In this document: positions 52,567 through 60,796 of the stretch, one piece after another | Layout: each line of letters opens with the position of its first letter | How positions within the stretch are numbered: position 1 is the stretch's first letter | NCBI RefSeq assembly: GCF_015710975.1 | Contig: NZ_CP049783.1 | Location: forward strand, 4,383,501 to 4,447,500 | Source of the DNA: Paenibacillus polymyxa | Lineage (GTDB): Bacteria; Bacillota; Bacilli; Paenibacillales; Paenibacillaceae | Reading direction: 5' to 3' | Length of the DNA: 64,000 nucleotides | Notes under the pieces: generated by a model | What the model was told of the DNA's origin: nothing | The model's input: only the letters and a program-made list of their open reading frames with translations | Database searches by the model: none | Position numbers and translations under genes: made by a program

Positions 52567-52987
52567 ATTGTTCATCCTTATATTCAATTTGTTCTACAAT
52601 TTCACAGAAGCGAACATACCAGTCTCCTTCGGTACCAGTAAACTCGGTTGGACCACGATTGATCACCGATTCCTTAACAGATAGGAGCATTGCTTTTCGT
52701 TCATCTGTTTCATCAATTACAATTTCTTCATTATAAAGCTTGTTTAACTCAGAGAGCCGTTCATTATCATTCTCGAAGGTATATTTTCCGTTTTCAACAA
52801 TGGGATTTCCTTCTTTATCTTTAATCACATAATCAAGATTGATATCATTTGCATCATTTAAAAGTTCTGTGTAATGGTCGGTAAGTAAACCTTTAAATTT
52901 AACTCTATGTCTAGTGTCAGTTCGGTCTGTTTTTAGTTTATCTAGATAAGCTATAAAATTTTCAAGTTCAAATTTGTATAGTTTCAT
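52565..52987 (-). CDS. small phage protein, DUF1617-like
   Basis: 140 aa, ATG after AAAGGGAG. Acidic and helical: KFELENFIAYLDKLKTDRTDTRHRVKFKGLL, then DNERLSELNKLYNEEIVIDETDERKAMLLSVKESV. Proteins of this size and pattern sit just upstream of tape-measure genes in many siphophages. Assignment to DUF1617 is tentative; possibly a tape-measure chaperone. Confidence 0.55.
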   Translation of the reverse strand: MKLYKFELENFIAYLDKLKTDRTDTRHRVKFKGLLTDHYTELLNDANDINLDYVIKDKEGNPIVENGKYTFENDNERLSELNKLYNEEIVIDETDERKAMLLSVKESVINRGPTEFTGTEGDWYVRFCEIVEQIEYKDEQ

Positions 52988-53052
52988 TTTGACTCCCTTT
53001 AAATTAAGATATGTAATTGTGATAAAAGGATAGTTTTACTGGGTCAAGCTAA

Positions 53053-54054
53053 TTAAAAAATCTTATTTTTCTCATCTTCAAAATCACGCAGGTCATAAAT
53101 AGAGGTAGTGGAAATATCATTGTGATGCGCCACAAACTTGGAGACTATCTTAATATCTTTCCCACTTTCAAGGAGATATGTGATACATGAATTTTTGAAA
53201 ATATGAACATTAACCCTACGCTCTAAAATATCAGAGAGGGTATTAGAACAAAAGTCATCTGCCCAAGCAGGAGACATCGCTTTAATTTCATTTCCGTATT
53301 TAGTAGTAAAAATATATTCGCTATCATAGCCACGAGAATCAACCCATTTTCTCAGATGGGGAATAACGTCTAATGGAATCATATATTGAATTGGCTTTCC
53401 GTCGATTGATTTTCCTTTACCTCTTACATTGTGGGTCATAATATAATTTTTGTCATCCGACACTTCATAATCCAATATTTCAGTCTTAAACTGAATGATC
53501 TCTGATCGTCGAGCACCAACTCTAAAAGCGGTAGCCAACCAAGCCATTCCAAGCCAGTTTTCGTCTTCTTCTAAAACGCTCATCATCATGTCATATTCAT
53601 CTTTAGTAACCTTAATTTTTTCATAAACGCGATTCTTGGCGATAGAAGGGAGGCCACGAGTGAAATTTCGGAAGCTCTTATAGTTTTCATCTTCTTCTGC
53701 GATGATGTTTTCTATATGATTACAAAAACTTGAAATGACAGACTTTCTAAAACTGATTGCTGACGAGGACATTTTTCTATTGTCGCGTATATAGCTTAGG
53801 TAACGAAGAAAGTCTCTCTTTGTAATTTTGTAAAATGGCTTGTTGTTCATAGAGTTAACCATGTACCAGCCAAACTGCCTAATTACACTCGTGTATTGTT
53901 TGCGAGATTGAGGGGAAAGATCCTGCACAGAAACAAACTCTTCAGCATTAAATCTATAATCTTCATTGACTTGCTGCCACATATCATCTGTGACTTCGGC
54001 TTGCTTTTTAGCTGGTTCGCGCAAAGTATTCTTTTTTACTTCTTTTTTGCTCAT
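53053..54054 (-). CDS. degenerate tyrosine-recombinase-like protein (YomM-like)
   Basis: 333 aa. N-terminal SAM-like core-binding domain (about 48-150; QYTSVIRQFGWYMVNSMNNKPFYKITKRDFLRYLSYIRDN) and C-terminal catalytic fold. Visible active-site positions: R182 in GARRSE, H284, H310 in VAHHND and Y320 in TTSIYD. The second arginine of the HxxR box is lysine (HIFK, K287), and the usual leucine-glycine-histidine context reads VAH. It sits in the middle of late structural genes, far from the attachment site. SPbeta has the integrase-like YomM in a comparable place, and other integrase-like proteins of that group (MrpR/YopR) act as repressors. So a regulatory or non-integrative role is more likely than prophage integration. 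Confidence 0.8.
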   Translation of the reverse strand: MSKKEVKKNTLREPAKKQAEVTDDMWQQVNEDYRFNAEEFVSVQDLSPQSRKQYTSVIRQFGWYMVNSMNNKPFYKITKRDFLRYLSYIRDNRKMSSSAISFRKSVISSFCNHIENIIAEEDENYKSFRNFTRGLPSIAKNRVYEKIKVTKDEYDMMMSVLEEDENWLGMAWLATAFRVGARRSEIIQFKTEILDYEVSDDKNYIMTHNVRGKGKSIDGKPIQYMIPLDVIPHLRKWVDSRGYDSEYIFTTKYGNEIKAMSPAWADDFCSNTLSDILERRVNVHIFKNSCITYLLESGKDIKIVSKFVAHHNDISTTSIYDLRDFEDEKNKIF

Positions 54055-54190
54055 TCACATCAAATCCTTATGTATTATTAATGAGTATTTAGGTGAACTC
54101 ATCACGTTGTTTTGGATTCATTAAGAAACACTCCCATGTATTTTCATAAATTACATCACAACCAAGAATTTATATTCATGGCCTAATTTC

Positions 54191-54511
54191 TTAGTCATTA
54201 AAATCCAATAGCAAACCTGTCGCAATAGAATTTAATATAATATAGCCATTGTTTTCAACACCAAATTTACTATAACTATCGTTACTGAGGTAAGGATAAT
54301 ATTCCATTAATCGATCAGACAAGTCGTCTTCATATTTTATCAGTACTGTAAAATCCCAATATTTTAATTTGAAAGTTCTGTTTAGGTATGAAATAATATC
54401 TTTTGATTCTATAAGTTTTAGCATATCAGTTTTGTTTATGTTTTCCCCATTATCAATTAATGTGTTTAAACCATAAATAAAAAATGCAATCATGTGTTTA
54501 TTGATTTTCAT
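54191..54511 (-). CDS. small unknown protein
   Basis: 106 aa, ATG with a weak AAGGAGA site. Helical N-terminus (NKHMIAFFIYGLNTLIDNGENINKTDMLKLIESKDIISYLNRTF) and an acidic C-terminus. No membrane segment strong enough to call. It lies between the recombinase-like gene and tail genes. Not recognised. Confidence 0.55.
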   Translation of the reverse strand: MKINKHMIAFFIYGLNTLIDNGENINKTDMLKLIESKDIISYLNRTFKLKYWDFTVLIKYEDDLSDRLMEYYPYLSNDSYSKFGVENNGYIILNSIATGLLLDFND

Positions 54512-54550
54512 ATATTCTCCTTATATTGTTTAATATTTTTTAGTTTTACT

Positions 54551-54979
54551 TTATTTCTGTACGTCCAATCCTTTTTTACGTAATCCCTTATATAAAATAG
54601 CTTCGACTACGCCGCTATTCTCCAATTCTTCTCTAGTTGCTTCGGTGAATGGTCTTGCTACTCCAGCGTAAGGAAACGAATATTGGTATCCTTGACCCGT
54701 CTCAACAATTTCACTCACATTCCTACCATCATCCATACGTTTACTTTCGATAGATACAGTGTCCTTAGCTATCATTCTTACTTCGATGTTTTCGTCATCG
54801 GTTAATCCACCATGTTCGCCTTGTCGCTGATAAACAGTAGGGGAATATACGGAATACACTTCTTCCTGAATCTTATCTTTCATTATTTCTTTTGCGGTAT
54901 TGCCTACATCAACCTTTAATGTCTCAGCAATTTGTTCATCCAGTTGTTTCATTAGATCCGTCAGATTGTTGAAATCCAT
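54551..54979 (-). CDS. tail/neck-completion-like protein
   Basis: 142 aa from the ATG at 54979; the frame opens at 54991, but GGATGGTGATGATA spaces best to 54979. The pattern LMKQLDEQIAETLKVDVGNTAKEIMKDKIQEEVYSVYSPTVYQRQGEHGGL followed by ETGQGYQYSFPYAGVARPFTEATREELEN resembles HK97 gp10-type minor tail proteins. Overlaps the preceding gene by 44 nt, so the two are coupled. Confidence 0.6.
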   Translation of the reverse strand: MDFNNLTDLMKQLDEQIAETLKVDVGNTAKEIMKDKIQEEVYSVYSPTVYQRQGEHGGLTDDENIEVRMIAKDTVSIESKRMDDGRNVSEIVETGQGYQYSFPYAGVARPFTEATREELENSGVVEAILYKGLRKKGLDVQK

Positions 54980-55463
54980 TATCATCACCATCCTGATTTA
55001 AAGCATTGGCTAACATAATTTCTCCTACGGTTGCCTTAGCACTTTTCGCAGCCTGTTTAATCTTATTGACAATCTTTTGATATTCACCTGCAGGAAACTT
55101 ACTCAAAAGCGCCTCTGTAATACCTTTATCTGCAAGCAATTCAGATAGCCCAATGATTTCTTTCAGTGTAGCCTTTTTTGGAACGGGAATATTGGTAAAC
55201 TCTCTAAATGCTAAAACAGGAACTAGTTTCAATGTCCCTTTAATCAATTCATTGTCCAGTTGATCATTTTTTGATGTTTCACGTAACTCTTGAAGGTATC
55301 CAATATAAGACATAGCAACGTTCTCGATTAGAGAGTCGCGAAATTCAACGCTTACAGCAACTTCGTATTCTTCTCCATCATTAGTTTTGATGTACTCATT
55401 TTTCTTTTTATTTAGACTAGTCTTTAACTTATTGAGTTCAGTTGCTGTTAACTTCTTAGCCAA
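54936..55463 (-). CDS. unknown late protein
   Basis: 175 aa from TTG after AGGGAGAGTG. Helical and charged: TATELNKLKTSLNKKKNEYIKTNDGEEYEVAVSVEFRDSLIENVAMSYIGYLQEL, then KEIIGLSELLADKGITEALLSKFPAGEYQKIVNKIKQAAKSAKATVGEIM. In many siphophages a protein of this size between tube and tape measure is a tail-assembly chaperone; that is only a positional guess. Confidence 0.6.
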   Translation of the reverse strand: MAKKLTATELNKLKTSLNKKKNEYIKTNDGEEYEVAVSVEFRDSLIENVAMSYIGYLQELRETSKNDQLDNELIKGTLKLVPVLAFREFTNIPVPKKATLKEIIGLSELLADKGITEALLSKFPAGEYQKIVNKIKQAAKSAKATVGEIMLANALNQDGDDNGFQQSDGSNETTG

Positions 55464-55478
55464 TAATTACACTCTCCC

Positions 55479-56462
55479 TTAACGACAAAAATAAGCATCA
55501 ACAACTTGTGATGCTCTAATGTCGTAATTGTGATATTTATATACAAATCTTTGTGCTTTTTTTGCTTTGATTTTTCGCTGTCTGTCCGTCATATTAAGAA
55601 CTTCGTTTACCATTTGAATCATTTCTTCAGTCGTATTGGGGAGATAGATTAAGTCATGGAATAGATACTCTTGAGCTTTAGTCCAAGGGGATACAAATAC
55701 ACCTCCACCAATTGCAATAGCTTCAAACGGCCTCATTGAAGTTTGTGTGATAGAATGATCGTCTAAGTTTTGTCCAATGATAATTTTTGAAGAAGAGTAG
55801 AGTAGAGGGAGTTCTTCATATGCCTTATATCCCTTATATACATGAGGATGACTCACCAAATTTATTTCACGGTTTCCATCCATCCACCAATCATTACCGT
55901 AAATAGATATATCAAATCCTTGTTCAACCAAGGGCAAAATAAAGCCTTTCGTTTGTTTAGATCTTCGTTCGTAGTTATTAGCTACTAGTGAAATATCATA
56001 ACTTGCCTTAGCGGATACTGTCTTGTGGAAGGAGGGGTTACACCCAAATAGCATTAACTCTGCTTTTTTCCCTTTGCTCCAGTAATTTTGTAAACATTCG
56101 GCGGTGGTAGTAAAGATGTGATCAGCATAGTCTGACCAGTAGTCGCCTATCCAGTGGTCATGAGGAGTATCTTCGATTGCCCAATAAGCATGGAAAATGC
56201 CTTTTTCTTTAGTGTGTTCAAATATATCTTCAGCAAAGTTCGCAAAGCATTCTGAGAATACAATGTCGGGTTTATAATTTTCAACTACCTCTTTGAATAA
56301 CTCACTCTGGATTTCCTTAGACTTATCCCACAGTTGGTATCTACCATCCATAATATAAGTGTCACATCCAAGGTTTTTAAAGCCTGACGCAATACCATAC
56401 TTGATTAACGCTGCATTATTTGTAAAAAGCACTTTCAATTTTTCAGTCAAGTATAACACCAC
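55479..56462 (-). CDS. CgeB-like glycosyltransferase (DUF3880 plus GT1-like end)
   Basis: 327 aa. LKVLFTNNAALIKYGIASGFKNLGCDTYIMDGR at the start, KPDIVFSECFANFAEDIFEHTKEKGIFHAYWAIEDTPHD in the middle, then DISLVANNYERRSKQTKGFILPLVEQGFDISIYGNDWW and SMRPFEAIAIGGGVFVSPWTKAQEYLFHDLIYLPNTTEEMIQMV. This is the GT-B plan of the CgeB family; CgeB in B. subtilis acts on the spore crust. The start codon is uncertain (GTG at 56462, or a TTG shortly inside). It overlaps the previous gene by 20 nt and is third of a glycosyltransferase cassette. Confidence 0.78.
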   Translation of the reverse strand: MVLYLTEKLKVLFTNNAALIKYGIASGFKNLGCDTYIMDGRYQLWDKSKEIQSELFKEVVENYKPDIVFSECFANFAEDIFEHTKEKGIFHAYWAIEDTPHDHWIGDYWSDYADHIFTTTAECLQNYWSKGKKAELMLFGCNPSFHKTVSAKASYDISLVANNYERRSKQTKGFILPLVEQGFDISIYGNDWWMDGNREINLVSHPHVYKGYKAYEELPLLYSSSKIIIGQNLDDHSITQTSMRPFEAIAIGGGVFVSPWTKAQEYLFHDLIYLPNTTEEMIQMVNEVLNMTDRQRKIKAKKAQRFVYKYHNYDIRASQVVDAYFCR

Positions 56463-57447
56463 TCTTTAAACAGTAATCATTAATGGCTTTAAGTATCTGT
56501 TCAGAACGTTTCTCCCATGTATTTTCTTTAGCGTGTTTAAGGCATATATCCTTATAGGTATCCATTTTTCCAAGTTCGATTGCTTTGTCGACTTGGGCTA
56601 AAAATTCATCGTCATTATCAGCAACTAGAACAGCTTCATCATAAATCTCTGTTTCCATCCATTTGGTAGCTACAGTGATTTTACCCGCAGCCATATGTTC
56701 GAACATTTTAATAGCACATGCTGCTTGTGTGATTTCCAATTTCGTATTGAAGGGAAGGAGACATACATCAGCATGAGCATAATAGTTGTAAAGGTCGTCG
56801 TGATCCTTGGTTCCCAATTTAATAACATTTGATGGACATTCCTTGCCAAACTCTTGTCCCACAAGTACAGTAGTATATTTCTCTGCAACTTTACGAATCA
56901 GACGAGTATCTACCCAAGAGCCAATAGCACCTGAAAAGAGGGCAATTGGGCCATTTAATGTTTTATATTCTTCAGGAATTTGTGAGGGTTTATTTATATA
57001 CGATTCTGGACAAGCATTTCTGACTAGATATGTACTTTCACTGCTTTTGCTTCTAAGGTCATACAGAAACTGACTAGACGTTAACACAATGTCGGCTTTC
57101 TTAATGGCATCATCTTCATACTCATACCAATCGCTAAAACTATCAACTGAATCATAAATATTAATCTTTGCTTTTATATCTTCGACATATTGAGCCGATT
57201 TTGCCCAAGTGTAATAAAATATATCTACTTTAATGCTTCTATGCTTAATTAATTTAAGTACTTCTTCGAAACTGTGATAGACAAATAAATTAGGCTCTAC
57301 TTCTTCGGGCGGCTTGTCTGATTGAGTGTTATTGCAGAAAACCACTGTCCAACCTCTTCGAGCAAATTGCTTAACAATCTGTTGAGGACGTTGCGTGAGG
57401 AAATCCCAGTTAAGGGTGGGTGGATAAAGTATTATTTTTTGTTTCAT
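56443..57447 (-). CDS. GT-B glycosyltransferase
   Basis: 334 aa, ATG after AAGGGAGTTCTT. YPPTLNWDFLTQRPQQIVKQFARRGWTVVFCNNTQ is the N-terminal domain start of a group often annotated as GT1/teichuronic-acid-type transferases. The C-terminal half has GPIALFSGAIGSWVDTRLIRKVAEKY, VCLLPFNTKLEITQAACAIKMFEHMAAGKITVATKW and an EN-W-KR end. It overlaps the genes on both sides, so translation is coupled. Acceptor unknown; likely virion protein or host surface sugar. Confidence 0.82.
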   Translation of the reverse strand: MKQKIILYPPTLNWDFLTQRPQQIVKQFARRGWTVVFCNNTQSDKPPEEVEPNLFVYHSFEEVLKLIKHRSIKVDIFYYTWAKSAQYVEDIKAKINIYDSVDSFSDWYEYEDDAIKKADIVLTSSQFLYDLRSKSSESTYLVRNACPESYINKPSQIPEEYKTLNGPIALFSGAIGSWVDTRLIRKVAEKYTTVLVGQEFGKECPSNVIKLGTKDHDDLYNYYAHADVCLLPFNTKLEITQAACAIKMFEHMAAGKITVATKWMETEIYDEAVLVADNDDEFLAQVDKAIELGKMDTYKDICLKHAKENTWEKRSEQILKAINDYCLKSGVILD

Positions 57448-58202
57448 TTAAGAACTCCCTTAAATATTCTGGACTCATAATATGATTCGAAAACACACTT
57501 AAATCACAAAAAAGCTCAAACCCTTTGTCCTGAGCCATTTTACAAAAGTATGCATCCTCGCCTTGCGGATGAAATCCGTATTTTACTGACTTGTAGACTT
57601 TACGGCTTAACATAATAACTGCCCCTGTAAGATCAACTTTTATAAGAAATGAAGAGGAGAGAGAGGGGGCTTTTTTGACATAACTGTTTACGATGTGTTT
57701 GTACAATCCCTGTTCAGTTATCTTCATGATGTTGGGATAAAGGTAAGGCTTATCGATATTAGCTATATATCCGTTCCAAATCAATCCTGAAATAATATCT
57801 TTGTTTGATTTGAGTAGATTATTAATAATATCAGGTTGAACAAGGATATCACTGTCGACAAATAACAATCTATCTGTTCTGGCTTTGGTCATGACATAAT
57901 TCTTTAAAATACTCAAATGAGTGTATACATAGTTATTCCTAGTGCTTAAATCTCGTTTGTCTTCTGGGACATTGCGGTTATATTTCTCAATTCGTATTTT
58001 TTTATATTCGTGATGAGTTTTCTTGAATTCAGTCAATATGTTAAGTGACTCATCTTGAGAATCATTTACAACAAACAGTAACTCAATTTTATTTTTGGGA
58101 TATTCAATATTTCTGATGTGTTCAAGATATAAAGGAAGTATCCAAGCTCTATTTCTAATTGGAGATGCTATTGTAATAGTTTCTGTACAAATAAAGTTTC
58201 AT
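57410..58202 (-). pseudogene. GT-A (family 2-like) glycosyltransferase, frameshifted next to its start
   Basis: About 263 codons if corrected. The long intact frame (from an internal ATG at 58036, 208 aa) has RLLFVDSDILVQPDIINNLLKSNKDIISGLIWNGY with the DxD motif, then SSFLIKVDLTGAVIMLSRKVYKSVKYGFHPQGEDAYFCKMAQDKGFELFCD. The missing nucleotide-binding start TITIASPIRNRAWILPLYLEHIRN is encoded upstream in the same frame back to ~58192, but has no start codon. The only ribosome site (GGGAGG) and ATG (58202) are one base out of frame. Deleting one A of the AAA at 58197-58199 would give MNFICTETITIAS. So it carries a +1 insertion in codon 2, or relies on slippage. Confidence 0.75.
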
Positions 58203-58209
58203 CCTCCCT

Positions 58210-58247
58210 AAAATAAAGAGTGGCTAGACATGATTGTCTACCCACTC
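58210..58247 (-). terminator. terminator between tail tube and glycosyltransferase cassette
   Basis: Reverse strand GAGTGGGTAGACA/TGTCTAGCCACTC, near-perfect 13-bp stem with an ATCA loop, then TTTATTTT and at once the GGGAGG ribosome site. Confidence 0.8.
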
Positions 58248-58262
58248 AAAATTAGTTTTTAA

Positions 58263-59066
58263 TTATACAAGTTCATCTTCATCATAGATTGTCATGATAT
58301 AGGTTTCTTTACGATTTACTGGTTTCAAAATCTCAATTGGAATGTCAAATACAGAAGGGTCTCCTTCGGCAGCCATAGTAAGGTTCCAGTTATCTTCCAT
58401 CTTGGCATCGAAAATTTGAATTTGTGCCGCAAAATCTTGTTTAGTGACTGTATCCCGGATCAAGCAATCTAGAATCAATTCATATGTACCAGCGAACTTA
58501 TCAGAGCTAACTGTTATTTGTTTTGCTGAAGCACCTGTTTGAGTCGTATAATAAGCAACCAATTCTGTGCCATTAGTAAACTCACCTGTTTTAAATGTTA
58601 ATTCTTTACCTTCAATCTTGTATTGCTTATCTCCAAGAGTACCAGTCGCAAATGTAATTTCTTCAAGATGAACTTGATCCTCAGAGAGCGTGTAAACACT
58701 ATTTAGTCCATTAACAGGAGTAGCAGGAGTGTATTTCAATGTTGCCTTATCGTCAATTACTTTAATAATATCGCGATATTTGATAGGAACTTGTCCACTC
58801 TTAATATCATTACCAGTCATCATTGCAATAACTTCGTTTGTAAAAATAGCGTCTTGCAACGATACCTTACCGCCACGATCTCCAGAAAAACCAACAATAC
58901 GGTTATTACCACGGCCACCCATTGCATATACAGTGGTTGCAGTGTTCTCAATTCCCGATGTTTTAAGATTTTGGAGTTGAATCTTTGCTTTACCAGTTTT
59001 CTTATCATAAAACGTAGCAAGTGCAACCTCACGGATTGCCCAAGTATTAGGTGTCAATATGATCAC
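58263..59066 (-). CDS. major tail (tube) protein candidate
   Basis: 267 aa from a GTG (MIILTPNTWAIREVALATFYDKKTGKAKIQLQNLKTSGIENTATTVYAMGG). The pattern TTVYAMGGRGNNRIVGFSGDRGGKVSLQDAIFTNEVIAMMTG is that of phage structural tube proteins, which end up with an Ig-like extension. The remaining part has beta strands (TFATGTLGDKQYKIEGKELTFKTGEFTNGTELVAYYTTQ) and a tail NLTMAAEGDPSVFDIPIEILKP that matches tube C-termini. Followed by a strong terminator, in keeping with a product needed in many copies. Confidence 0.7.
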   Translation of the reverse strand: MIILTPNTWAIREVALATFYDKKTGKAKIQLQNLKTSGIENTATTVYAMGGRGNNRIVGFSGDRGGKVSLQDAIFTNEVIAMMTGNDIKSGQVPIKYRDIIKVIDDKATLKYTPATPVNGLNSVYTLSEDQVHLEEITFATGTLGDKQYKIEGKELTFKTGEFTNGTELVAYYTTQTGASAKQITVSSDKFAGTYELILDCLIRDTVTKQDFAAQIQIFDAKMEDNWNLTMAAEGDPSVFDIPIEILKPVNRKETYIMTIYDEDELV

Positions 59067-59075
59067 ACATCTTTC

Positions 59076-59789
59076 TTATTTTAATTTGTTTGCCCAATGT
59101 ATGTCAGCCATCTTTATACTCTTACCATCAAGTGTTCCAGCATAAAGAGCTGTTATTGTGTGGTGATAGTTATCGATATTGTTACTGACATACAGACCGT
59201 TGTAGATTTGATAAATATTCATTTTATACAAATCAAAAAGGCTTAACCCGTTGTCTTTCCAAGCTAAACCTGCAACTATACTATGTAAGTCAATTTTTTC
59301 TTTTACTTTTGGTTGTTTGGCTCGATTCTTTAAAATCATCTCTATCATCTTCTTAGCACGTGAGTTAGCAGGTTTAAATTCAGGCTCATTCTGTATCTCT
59401 ACATTATTACCAAGCCTTATAATCTTTTGGATTATATTAAAATTACTATGATTTATTTGCCCCTTACCAATCTCAATATAAACATTATTTTCCGATTCTT
59501 TTAGGGTTGGACTCTCACTAAAAAACAAGTATATTGCTGCAAATGCATTAGCCTTAAACTCTTCATTGTGATAGCAGTTTGCATAAAAGATATCAAAATT
59601 CGTAACATTATTGTCTAAGTCGCTTTTTATCATAGTTTTATCTATAAGGAGAGATGCCAGGAAAGAATTATACAGAGACATGTTTATATCAACGATTTTT
59701 TCAAGAGAGGGGATTGTTAGGTAGCCAGCTTGCTCGATGTAAATTGGTCTACCGCCAAGTAACTTGAAATGGATATCTAATTCATCCAA
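59076..59789 (-). CDS. unknown late protein
   Basis: 237 aa from TTG after AGGTGG. Helical, no membrane span: LHFKLLGG-like opening (LDIHFKLLGGRPIYIEQAGYLTIPSLEKIVDI), YANCYHNEEFKANAFAAIYLFFSESPTLKE, PANSRAKKMIEMILKNRAKQPKVKEKIDLHSIVAGLAWKDNGLSLFDLYKMNIYQIYNGL. The last segment resembles tail-assembly-chaperone-like phrases in Firmicutes phages, but I am not certain. It directly precedes the tail tube gene. Confidence 0.55.
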   Translation of the reverse strand: MDELDIHFKLLGGRPIYIEQAGYLTIPSLEKIVDINMSLYNSFLASLLIDKTMIKSDLDNNVTNFDIFYANCYHNEEFKANAFAAIYLFFSESPTLKESENNVYIEIGKGQINHSNFNIIQKIIRLGNNVEIQNEPEFKPANSRAKKMIEMILKNRAKQPKVKEKIDLHSIVAGLAWKDNGLSLFDLYKMNIYQIYNGLYVSNNIDNYHHTITALYAGTLDGKSIKMADIHWANKLK

Positions 59790-59797
59790 ATGACCAC

Positions 59798-60274
59798 CTA
59801 CTTAAATTCATATAACTTGTATTGTAAGTAGTAACCCACATAATTTGTATTTACGAACATCTCATCCATACGGTAAAACTCTAATTTTCCAATTCCTAAG
59901 ATTCGTTCATCGTTAAATAGTTCATCAATGGCAGCAATAATATCGTCGTATCTCAGATTTTCATAATCGGTTCTTATTAAATCTTTATGCACCAAAACTT
60001 GAAAGTGTAGCAGGGCAGACTTGAATTTCAAATTATCTGTCGGTCTGTATTCTTTAAAGGAAAAAGTAACATACGAGGAAGCGTCACTAGATAACTCAGG
60101 AACATGATTGTAGGGGTATATTTTATTGAACAATAGAGAAGATGGATCATCTATTGTCTCTCGATTTAAATAGTTGCTATTATCGTACTGTAAAGCCTTA
60201 CATAATTCTTGTGAGCTAATTAGCTTTTCTAAGACTTTTGTTCTGAGAGATCCTAATTCTCTAAATCGAGACAT
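59798..60274 (-). CDS. neck/tail-terminator-like protein
   Basis: 158 aa. LGSLRTKVLEKLISSQELCKALQYDNSNYLNRETIDDPSSLLFNKIYPYNHVPE, then YVTFSFKEYRPTDNLKFKSALLHFQVLVHKDLIRTDYENLRYDDIIAAIDELFNDERILGIGKLEFYRMDEMFVNTNYVGYYLQY. This alpha-beta order is like tail-terminator or head-tail joining proteins. Placed correctly between head and tube genes. Confidence 0.6.
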   Translation of the reverse strand: MSRFRELGSLRTKVLEKLISSQELCKALQYDNSNYLNRETIDDPSSLLFNKIYPYNHVPELSSDASSYVTFSFKEYRPTDNLKFKSALLHFQVLVHKDLIRTDYENLRYDDIIAAIDELFNDERILGIGKLEFYRMDEMFVNTNYVGYYLQYKLYEFK

Positions 60275-60275
60275 G

Positions 60276-60785
60276 TTAGTTCACAATAAAATCTCTGGTC
60301 AGTACATATTCCAGAAAACCACTAGTGTTCATATCCCTTGTATCATCAAATGTAGCGACGACCTTATCTACCTGATCCAGAGTAAGTGGAGTAGTTCGGT
60401 GAATTTCCTCGCCAAGACTATTACGAACCTTAACCTTATAATAATTACCATTAGGTTGTAGATTACCAAGTTCATATGTAAGGGCAATGCATTTTAGAGC
60501 TTCAAGTGCAGATCCTTTGTCGGCGTGTGTTTCCTTGGAAAATGCTAATTTAAGTTTATTATCTGTAGCAATCGAATAAGCATATTTATATTGTGGATTA
60601 ATAGCTACGTCTAGATCAGCATCAATGATTTCAATTGTAGGTGTAGCACTAATAATTACAGAGTTATCAATCCCAGATGAGTGCTGCATAGAGTAGGGGA
60701 GGGGAGAAAAAATAAGCCAATTATTTGTAGCTCCTTGAATAAATTGCTCAAGCTTAAGTTCTCCAAAACGGATGATGGCTTGCAT
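60276..60785 (-). CDS. unknown head-tail region protein
   Basis: 169 aa, ATG after AAGGAGTGTATCC. Beta-rich (IIRFGELKLEQFIQGATNNWLIFSPLPYSMQHSSGIDNSVIISATPTIEIIDADLDVAINPQYKY) with a helical middle (GSALEALKCIALTYELGNLQ). Abuts the next gene by one base, so part of the structural operon. Not recognised. Confidence 0.6.
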   Translation of the reverse strand: MQAIIRFGELKLEQFIQGATNNWLIFSPLPYSMQHSSGIDNSVIISATPTIEIIDADLDVAINPQYKYAYSIATDNKLKLAFSKETHADKGSALEALKCIALTYELGNLQPNGNYYKVKVRNSLGEEIHRTTPLTLDQVDKVVATFDDTRDMNTSGFLEYVLTRDFIVN

Positions 60786-60796
60786 GGATACACTCC

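Noticed and set aside
53053..54054. The tyrosine-recombinase-like gene as the prophage integrase
   Set aside because: It lies among structural genes far from the junction and lacks the second catalytic arginine; the real integrase should be near the right end outside the window.
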